Under the pieces are notes generated by a model. That model did not search any database. It worked only from the letters and a program-made list of their open reading frames with translations, and was not told where the DNA came from. The position numbers were made by a program, and so were the translations under genes. This document shows positions 56,412 through 64,000 of a DNA stretch of 64,000 nucleotides, one piece after another. How positions within the stretch are numbered: the first letter of the stretch is position 1; each line of letters begins with the position of its first letter. This DNA comes from Basidiobolus meristosporus CBS 931.73 (taxonomy: Eukaryota > Basidiobolomycota > Basidiobolomycetes > Basidiobolales > Basidiobolaceae): positions 1 to 64,000 of the forward strand of contig MCFE01000402.1 of the NCBI GenBank assembly GCA_002104905.1. Direction: 5' to 3'.

Positions 56412-57406
56412 GTTTTGGTAAAGAGGCACTGCTGCGAACTTGGCCAATATAAAAGTAGGGCTGACAAAGGAGCATTATAGTTCCCTATAAACAGTATCGA
56501 TGTATTCTATGGCCGAATTCGTTCCATACCTTCTGAATAAATGTGCTTGCCGCAAATATAGGCAGTGTAACAATCATATTTCATGGATTTTCCATTTCTC
56601 AGTAGCAGATATGGGCGTACGCATCATTTTGGCAATGACAAGGTAGCTCAACTTCCAACTGGTGATGAAGAAGCTTGATTGAAAGTTAAGCAATATGTTG
56701 AGTCTCCTGTCAACAGCAATGAAGCTACAGGTGATAACACTGGTAGTACTAGATAACCTTCAATATACTGTGTTCTGCTCCACTTGTAAGAAGGGATGGA
56801 TGTGATAGGCTCTGGCGGGCTTGACAGGAGAGCAATTCAAACGTATATCAAGCGTCAGCCATATCGTCACGAAGCGGTCAGATGAAAGAGTGACTATGTT
56901 TCTAAATGGCTCAATTTATGAATGTTGTTTCAAAATGTATCACCGTATAAGATTCTAAGAGATTGAAAAGTTTCCAAACCCAAGGAGTGCTAAGGTTACT
57001 ATTACCGTATAGGGTACAAAACAAAGACCCTTGGTTGTGACAATGGGATTACTCCACCTCTTGTTTCTTATACGACCCACTTCGAAAGTAAAATAAACAA
57101 CAGTGTGAGGATCCATACTACACCATCGATCTCCTTCAGAGTGCGATAAAGCATTGAACAACGGAGCGACAGTGTTGGTCAAGCATACATTTTCAATCGC
57201 CAATGGGCATTATTGATGGCATAGTTGATATTTTCGGTTATTTCACACGAGTGCTCATTGCAGTATGGAGCACGGTACTTTATTCAATCTACAAAAGTCT
57301 ATTTTACAGAAGAGAGGCTAGATAGATTGATGGAGTTGAAAGAAACAACTATAAAAGAGCAAGCCACTTGCACTCTGGCTAATCAGTAAATCAGTCCTCT
57401 TCGAAT
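56412..57406. other. intergenic with a possible family relic
   Basis: About 1 kb. Near 56697-56757 a frame reads VESPVNSNEATGDNTGSTR and then a stop, faintly like the DAPVNDEAAEDD segment of B copies; too short to be sure. The C1 promoter has TATAAAAG at 57350-57357. Confidence 0.4.
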
Positions 57407-57961
57407 ATGCTTCATAAATTCACCATCGTTTGCGCTCTCTTAATGGCCACCATGGCTTATGGCGACCACCTTCAACCTGTTAACCCAGCTGTTGGGAGTA
57501 GCGTGGTTAGTGCCGTGGCATCATCCCGTACGGACTCTAGCCCATTTCTCTACAAAGGGAGATATTTCGAGCTAGATAACATGCTCGAAATCACGCCTGA
57601 GGAAGCCCAATTGCGCCGCCTGAAAATGAAAAAAATCCAGAAAAGTAAGCACATCGTCAAACACAAGAAAAAGAAGTACAAAGGCATCACCCGCTTTGCT
57701 CGCCCGGATGAGCCGATGACTGAGGACATTGGGCCTGAAATGGGTGTCTTCAACGACGAGGCTGCTGATGACGATGCTGACAACGACGACAATGCAGAGG
57801 AGACCGAACTCTGGCGCAGATTTGGCCGATTTGGAAGATTTGGTCACTTTCGCCCATACAGAAGATTTGGCCCTTTCCGCAGATATGGTCGATTCAGAAG
57901 ATTTGGGCCTTTCCGAAGATTTGGACCCTTTAGACGTTACGGTAGATTTTATCGCTGGTAA
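57407..57961 (+). CDS. GRW family C1, Phe/Arg/Tyr tail variant
   Basis: Intact, 184 aa, the only member of its type. Signal peptide MLHKFTIVCALLMATMAYG and the core ITPEEAQLRRLKMKKIQK place it in the family. The N-terminal domain is different (SSRTDSSPFLYKGRYFELD). A Lys-rich block (KHIVKHKKKKYKG) and an acidic block (DDDADNDDNAEETELW) keep the same order. The tail then replaces GRGRW by RRFG.F/RRYGRF units (RFGPFRRYGRF, RFGPFRRFGPF) and ends FYRW. The aromatic-plus-Arg pattern is kept while Trp and Gly are largely lost. It has about 50 nt between TATA and ATG and lies at the right border of the array. Confidence 0.85.
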   Translation: MLHKFTIVCALLMATMAYGDHLQPVNPAVGSSVVSAVASSRTDSSPFLYKGRYFELDNMLEITPEEAQLRRLKMKKIQKSKHIVKHKKKKYKGITRFARPDEPMTEDIGPEMGVFNDEAADDDADNDDNAEETELWRRFGRFGRFGHFRPYRRFGPFRRYGRFRRFGPFRRFGPFRRYGRFYRW

Positions 57962-58235
57962 CTGAGATTGTTGGTGAATGTATGGAGGTTTCGACGAATG
58001 GCACTGGCCTTTGCCCAAGATTCTTCCAATAAATGATATCAAATATCCATACATCACTATTGGCTGATTCTTATATGAATGCCCGCTGCTGAGGTGGGTT
58101 AGTGGGATGTCCTTGGCTGTACCGCTCGCACTATGCTGTCCCCAACTGGGTGCAATGGGTTTCATATTATGTACTAGAAGACACATTTCATCTGCAACAA
58201 GCATAGATCTGGCAACAGATAGTTTATAAAAGCGT

Positions 58236-60568
58236 GTTATGAAATCAATCGAGTTGAGGTCAGAGCAAATGTATACAATGGAATGATGAGGTTATCATTT
58301 TGCAACGAAACAGCTTCTAGCAGGCCTAACAAACCATGTTTCAGTATCCACCAACACATAAGGATTCATTCGAAAGCACTAACCTGTCACACAGATCACG
58401 GTGAAATATCTCCACGTCTATAGCAAGAAATTGACTTAGAATCACGACTCCAGTATCTCTCGATGACAAGAACATGGTCCACTCACCTCCCACATCGAAA
58501 GAGCTGCGGATCCGCTCAGCACGCCGATTACCAACGACCCAGCAAGCATCGATGCAATAAAAGCGGCGGTCCCTTCAACAGTTTTTGAGGTCCCAGGCCA
58601 GTGGGTCTTACCGAAGCGCTTTCCCACTATGGAGGCCTTGATGCTCAGTTAGCGAAAACCATTTACCATCAACGAACAACAATGAAGTGTATACCATGGC
58701 ATCGCCCAAGCCTAGAGTAAAGATACCAGAGAGATTGGCCACCGCGAAATGGCTATGACGTCCAAAATATTTTAGAACGCTACCGAATTCAAAGACTCTC
58801 TCGGCCGCTTACCCATTGAGCCAGATAGGAACAGCACACCCTAGCAGTAGATACATGTGGGATAGAATCACCGGTCCTGAATCACGATGATCCAGAAAAG
58901 TCACCAGGAACCCATGCAAAGTTCGACCAAACGGTGGGATGGTGAAAGACCTCAAATACTCAACATATATGATGCCGCATAAAGCAACGGTGAATGCCAG
59001 ATGCATGAATGATTTCTTGAGGGCAAATATCGATCAGCAAAGGCGATAGAAGAATAGCAGCATGGGACGTACCTCGTATATATAGCCAGGTACAAACATC
59101 AAAATCGCCAGTCCATGAAAGTATTTCCGCTTCAAATTGAGTCCAGCAGAAGTGGTGGTGCTATAAGTGAATTGGGCAATAAGCGCCAACGCTATCGCAA
59201 GGATCGAAACCCAGTAAAGGCAGAGCCCAAGGTGACTCCACTTCGAGAAGAGGAACGAGAGAACCCTGATCACATGCAAGGGTGAGGACTACATTTTCCC
59301 ACACCGTAGAGACCAATTATCTTACCAAAATATGGCGTTCTGGCCCAGGGCTAGAGAAATCCAGGGTACGATTGCTGCTAGAACCACAGCCACAGTGCCG
59401 AGGTAGAAAACGACTGAACTGATTAACACTTGCCAGTCTCTGGCTTCATCCTCAGGTATATTACTATTCTTGCGCAAAATATATAAGCATGGCGATAAGA
59501 CCAGGCCCAGAAAAGTCATCCCTAGCAGTAGCCCCTGTAGCCATATGTAGAAAGGATCCCGCTCGGCGTTCACAAAATCAGGAAGATACCAAAGGTCGAA
59601 CTAGAAATATGAAAGCCGGGTGAATAAGCCTGGCTTCAACGCTGGCCAGTTTCAGGAGACAAGATGTACCTTTTTGACAGCCATGTGTAGCGCATCCAAA
59701 AATATCAAGGACATGCCTTGAGATACTACAGCCATCTCTCCAAAAGTAAAGCTTCTACGTAAAACGCTAGTAATCAAATACATCGACGCCTGGTAAGCAC
59801 AAATAGAGATAAAAATATGCATTGTGGAGAATGCTAAAACATTACTGGTTTAGTCTCTAAGTCAAACACTTCAATGACGCACTTGGATCCCTACCTCGCA
59901 AGTGGGGGAATATTTCCTTGGCACAAAATGCTGTAGCTAGCAACCCGGAAGAGAGAACCCCAAAACTCAGATTCTTCTGGTGAATGAACCCTGTAAGGCT
60001 ATGTACCAAAACTGTATAGCCAAAAACAATGCTCAATTCCAAGAGTGCGATGTGATATTCTGCATTAAAGAAAACTTGGTCATTCCCACATCAAAATACA
60101 CAAACAAAAGCGAAAATCCACCTAAAGGAGTGCTTGAACGGTGTCCAGCTGAGTGCATGTCCAAAATCTTTGCAACCAATACAAAAGGCACTAATAGGCA
60201 GCCATACAAAAATCCATCGTCAGCTCGAGGACTAGTGAGGGGCAGGAACGGATCTGTTAGCGGTTTAAATAGACACATTTAGGACGGAAGCACATACCGA
60301 TACCACGTGCTCTGCGTCCTCCACAGCTTTAGTTGGCCCAACTCAGCTACCTGAGTGACTGACCAAGCCAATATTGATAGCAATGCTAATGCTGATATAT
60401 TGAACTCAGAACTTAATACATTAGACCGACAAGAATTTTGGGTTAGAGACACTCACCAATACATAAGTCTATGGTTAGGAACTGATATGCTTTACATAGC
60501 ACGTAAAGCACAGAGACAATGATTATGAAATGTTCAGCAGGCAAAGAACTGAAACCTTTCCGATCCAT
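58236..60568 (-). CDS. SEC59: dolichol kinase (Sec59)
   Basis: ER membrane CTP-dependent kinase that makes dolichyl phosphate for N-glycosylation, O-mannosylation and GPI anchors. It starts at 60568 (MDRKGFSSLPAEHFIIIVSV) and has about ten short exons, most being membrane spans. The conserved C-terminal catalytic half is clear: LKRKYFHGLAILMFVPG, SFMHLAFTVAL, VEYLRSFTIPPFG, LDHRDSGPVILSHMYLLLGC, LGLGDAM, GKTHWPGTSKTVEGTAAF. The last exons encode ETWRYFTVICVTG and LLEAVSLQNDNLIIPLY and end at TAA. No break seen. It converges on GRW C1, 274 nt away. Exons were joined by eye. Confidence 0.9.
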
Positions 60569-61138
60569 TCTGTTCGACTTTGGTGAGCAGCTTTTCACGG
60601 AGGATTGTCAGAATTATATGAGGTGCTGCTCATGAGAGAGAGAGCTATTTTTAGGATTGTGCAAAATCGAGTATTCTAATAAATTCATATTTTAGTCATA
60701 TTGCTTGGATGACATGACATTTTCTCGGCTTATCACATGTTCTTCAGCTTTTCCTAGCCCAGAACGTCAGTAAGGTTCAGCCAAACATCAGATTGGTGAA
60801 TTCTGAGCAGAAACACCAGGAATTGTATTGGTTCAGCATTCTATAAAGTACACATATAGTTAAGGCCGCAAACCGGTCGAAGGATAGAGTTGGTTTCTAT
60901 ATAGATGGTTCCTGTACAGATGTTCACAGCCATGACTGCTTCCAACTTATTGGTTACTGTCGTCATTAGCACATGGCTGCGATTAAGGGATTATCTCGGA
61001 AATGATCACTTGAAAATTGTTACCCAGCGTCACCCCTCCTTTTGCATATACCCCCGCCGTCTTTTTATATTTTGTAGCTTGATAGGGAAGCTTCTCATCT
61101 TGTTCGTTCAGTGCCACACTTAGTAGTCCTTGTTAAAA
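60569..61138. promoter_or_regulatory. divergent intergenic region, SEC59 / YPT1
   Basis: 570 nt between two divergent starts. A 72-codon plus-strand frame at 60905-61123 lies in the probable YPT1 leader or promoter and is not convincing. Confidence 0.45.
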
Positions 61139-62013
61139 ATGAATCCTGAATAGTAAGTATTCTACTCTCCTGTGTTGCCGCAATATGATCCCGGAAGCTT
61201 ATTGTTTATGTGGATTGTTTCCATAGCGATTATCTGTTTAAGCTCTTACTTATTGGCGACTCTGGTGTTGGTAAATCCTGCCTTTTGCTTCGTTTTGCGG
61301 ATGACACCTATACAGAGAGCTACATCAGCACTATTGGTGTAGACTTCGTAAGTATTTCTTTCGCACACCCCTTACCTCACTATCGCCAGCAATATTGACC
61401 CCTTGACTATAGAAAATCCGCACAATCGAACTGGAGGGCAAAACTATCAAACTTCAGATCGTAAGTGAGGCTTCTCAGTAGCTCAGTGGATACCAAGGCT
61501 AATACGGCGTCTTATCATTTAGTGGGACACTGCTGGACAAGAGCGTTTCCGCACAATCACCTCTTCCTACTATCGTGGAGCACATGGAATCATCGTTGTT
61601 TACGACGTTACCGATCAGGATACCTTCAGCAATGTAAAGCAATGGCTACAGGAAATCGATCGCTACGCCTCAGAAGGAGTCAACAAGCTCCTTGTTGGCA
61701 ACAAGAGCGACTTGACTTCCAAGAAGGTGGTTGATTACACAGCCGCTGAGGTGAGTCGTTTAGCGTTAGACGCCACTATGCCCGTACTCTAACCAAACGG
61801 TCTTGACATCAGGAATTCGCCAACACAACCAACATCCCATTCTTGGAGACCTCCGCCAAGGACTCCACCAACGTCGAGCAAGCTTTCTTGACCATGGCCA
61901 AGCAGATCAAGGATCGTATGGGTACCAACACTATGGCCCCAGCTAATAAGCAGAACATCAAGATCAGCCAAGGCAGTTCAGTTCCTGCACAATCCAGCGG
62001 TGGTTGTTGCTAA
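61139..62013 (+). CDS. YPT1: Ypt1/Rab1 small GTPase
   Basis: Rab GTPase for ER-to-Golgi transport and autophagy. Exons 61139-61152, 61227-61347, 61413-61460, 61523-61750 and 61813-62013 give 203 aa. It shows [20 protein letters not shown], the P-loop GDSGVGKS, switch [43 protein letters not shown] (usually NKSDL/NKCD) and [14 protein letters not shown], and ends SSGGCC for double geranylgeranylation. The effector loop is identical to Rab1 consensus, which separates it from Sec4/Rab8. Confidence 0.95.
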
Positions 62014-62896
62014 TTTAGTGTATGTCTACCAATCCCCTTCCAATCACGTATCTCTTGTAAATCCTGAAACCGAACATCTCCAACTTAATTTGTCACCCAA
62101 GTGTCGAAGTTTAACAGTGATTTATTTGCATCCTTTTGGACAAGTGCCACCCCAATTCCCTCTTGGAAACCAAACAAATGATAAAGTTAGTTGAACGTTG
62201 TGTTCATGGCGTTTACCTGGTTGTTGATATGTTCTATGGATTTGGGTGACGTAACCCTGATATGTTGCAATGGATGATGATGACTCCGTGTGATAATATC
62301 GGAATCCAAGAAATGCGCCAACGTCGGTCGAATCGGACGAACGCACATGCTGGATGTGAAGTGAATATCTCCTCGTTTTGCCCTAATTTATGCCAGATTT
62401 TTCCAGTCACAAGAGATCAACAATTTGCATAGACTCAATCACTTATACATTGAGATATCTCCCTCATCTCTGTTTAGTTGACTATTTTCCGACCTGGAAG
62501 ATAATTCTTGCTTTCTGTCCCTTCCCACCACAGATCCTTGCTACACATTGTTTCTCATCAAAGAGGTATGTTTATGGACTTTCTTGTAGCTTTGAGCGAT
62601 AGGTGCAAACAAAGCCCCTGTTTTGTGGGTGAAGTGATCAGCTGGGTTCTAGATCTCGTGAATACCTGTTTGTGTTGCCATTCTCCATTTGTGTCTCAAC
62701 CACCGTTCTGTTAGGAATCCAAAGGAGGGCCGTTCTACGTTAACCACATTCACTTGAATCCAAGGACATTGACTTCAAAAAGGTTCCAACAGGTCTGTAA
62801 TTCCATTTCTTCTTCACCCGGCAGGATTTCAATAGTAACCGTGACCCACTCTTGGACAGGACACCTATTATTTACACTAACGTATACATCGATTGA
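62014..62896. other. intergenic, YPT1 to GID7
   Basis: YPT1 3' region and the GID7 upstream region. I could not find a convincing first exon for GID7 here, though an ATG near 62568 precedes a possible donor. Confidence 0.4.
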
Positions 62897-62923
62897 TTGA
62901 CGTACCTTTTGAAAGTACGTCAA
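62897..62923. repeat. 9-bp inverted repeat around a CRE-like half site
   Basis: TTGACGTAC and GTACGTCAA are perfect inverted copies separated by 9 nt. Each arm contains TGACGT, the half site of bZIP (CREB/ATF-type) factors. It lies at the 5' edge of the GID7 open frame. Confidence 0.45.
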
Positions 62924-64000
62924 CAACTGTATTTCGATTTTACACTGGACTCGTGGCTTGAAGAGAGCAGCAGGAGGTCCCACGGCAGTAATACTCAAGG
63001 TAATCCGGATACTTCAGAACCAAACGAGGTTGCTTCCACACCTCCTGAGAATCCCAATCCTGTTGAAGAAACAACAACCAGTGTAGAGGCGAATACGACG
63101 AATCGGACCACAAATCTGCTTTCCATCCAACCGTTTACTGAGGAAAGCGTCAATATTTCGAGCCCCGAAAGCAATCCCCCACTTTCACCATTGCCACCCC
63201 GCAAACGCATTAAATTACCAAACACCATTCTCAAAGACTCACAAACGGGGATGAGAACCAAACAGACCGGTATGAATGGATTAAACGGACATTCCAATAA
63301 TATTAGAAATCATGATAATAGTAATAATAGCGAGACTACAGAGGAGGGTAAATACAAAAGAGAGGAGATCGTGAGAATAGCTATCCAGGCACTTCAAGAT
63401 TTAGGATACGGGTCAGTCTCCCTTCCGTTAATTGTACAATTCCCAACTGTGCACCTTGACTAAACATGCTTCTTCTTGACAGTCGAACTGCCCAGCTGCT
63501 AGAAGAGGAGTCAGGATTTAATCTAGAAAACCCTCAGGTCACTCAGTTCCGTAAAGGTGTGATGGATGGGGATTGGGCAATGGTGGAAAGTTTGATACCG
63601 GTGCTGGAACTCGATCAGAAGAAGGACGTGCAGAAGGTCCAGTTTTTAGTAAAGCAACAGAAATTCCTGGAGTTGCTGGAAGCCAGAGATGTTGCGCAGG
63701 CTTTATCGGTTTTGAGGAACGAATTGGCACCGTTAAGCTACGATACTGCGAGACTGCACAAGCTATCAAGCTTCTTGATGTGCGCAGATGCAAACGATCT
63801 AAGAAAGCAATCCTTGTGGTCTGGTGCTAATCGAGAGTCTAGAGAGCTGTTGCTCGTCCAATTACAAAGTTAGTGGGCTGTTTGTAGATTCAGATATCGA
63901 TATGGGATCGGGATTTATTGAACTTTACTTTGCCTTTACCACAGACTATATCTCGTCGTCAGTGATGATCCCAAGCCATCGACTAAGGTCATTGTTTGAT
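62897..64000 (+). CDS. GID7: Gid7/WDR26-like LisH-CTLH protein, 3' cut by window
   Basis: Subunit of the GID/CTLH ubiquitin ligase, which in yeast degrades gluconeogenic enzymes. Exons: open to 63411, then 63483-63868, then 63945 to the window end. After a disordered Ser/Thr/Pro/Asn-rich part with a likely nuclear signal (PRKRIKL) comes LisH (VRIAIQALQDLGYGRTAQLL), then CTLH (FRKGVMDGDWAMVESLIPVL, FLVKQQKFLELLE, ALSVLRNELAPL) and SSSVMIPSHRLRSLF, as in WDR26. The WD40 domain lies beyond the edge. The start is unsure: the frame is open from 62897 but its first ATG is at about 63250, within the disordered part, so an upstream exon or an N-terminally shorter protein is possible. Confidence 0.8.

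Noticed and set aside
60905-61123. 72-codon frame upstream of YPT1
   Set aside because: Isolated, in the presumed promoter or leader of YPT1, and without homology I can recognise.

Overview
The window reads as nuclear DNA of a filamentous or early-diverging fungus. The evidence is dense short GT-AG introns of about 49-70 nt (29 of them in one gene), housekeeping proteins most like fungal ones (Neo1-type flippase, Sgt2, Ndc1, Sfc1/Acr1, Ubp3, Ydj1, Sec59, Ypt1, Gid7) and Ty3-like solo LTRs beside tRNA genes. I could not fix the genus from sequence alone.

Layout. 1-5.6 kb: a Baeyer-Villiger monooxygenase, a decayed coding relic and a secreted cysteine-containing protein. 5.7-9.7 kb: three minus-strand tRNA genes with two solo LTRs and a heavily mutated Gag remnant. 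10.9-30.2 kb: ordinary conserved genes: a Zip3/RNF212-like RING protein, a 30-exon P4-ATPase, Sgt2 and Ndc1 (divergent), the succinate-fumarate carrier, a Ubp3/USP10-type deubiquitinase and a farnesylated Ydj1-type DnaJ. 58.2-64 kb: dolichol kinase, Ypt1/Rab1 and the 5' part of a Gid7/WDR26 gene cut by the window edge.

The unusual part is 30.9-58 kb, a tandem array of about 22 same-strand, intronless genes for small secreted proteins (about 184-218 aa) that I do not recognise as a described family. I call it the GRW family here. Each protein has a signal peptide ending near TLAYGDH, a (K/R)FFKPA(A/T)S segment, a conserved PEE..LRRL.IG core, an acidic Asp/Glu block ending in PEEAELW, and a strongly basic C-terminal tail of tandem GRGRW pentapeptides. 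Subfamily A (outer parts of the array) has an RFGGR start to the tail. Subfamily B (centre) adds a Lys/His-rich histatin-like block of variable length. A single divergent member (C, 57.4 kb) replaces the W/G tail by RRFGPF/RRYGRF repeats. About 14 copies are intact and 8 carry indels. Four of the indels fall at or in the tail; two of these convert the basic tail into an acidic peptide read in another frame. Spacers and promoters are duplicated with the genes, and the two ends of the array share near-identical blocks, so the array looks young and subject to duplication and conversion.

How the array products act is not known. The charge layout (acidic block next to a cationic Trp/Arg tail behind a signal peptide) resembles precursors of secreted cationic peptides, but cell-wall, nucleic-acid-binding and host-interaction roles are equally open.
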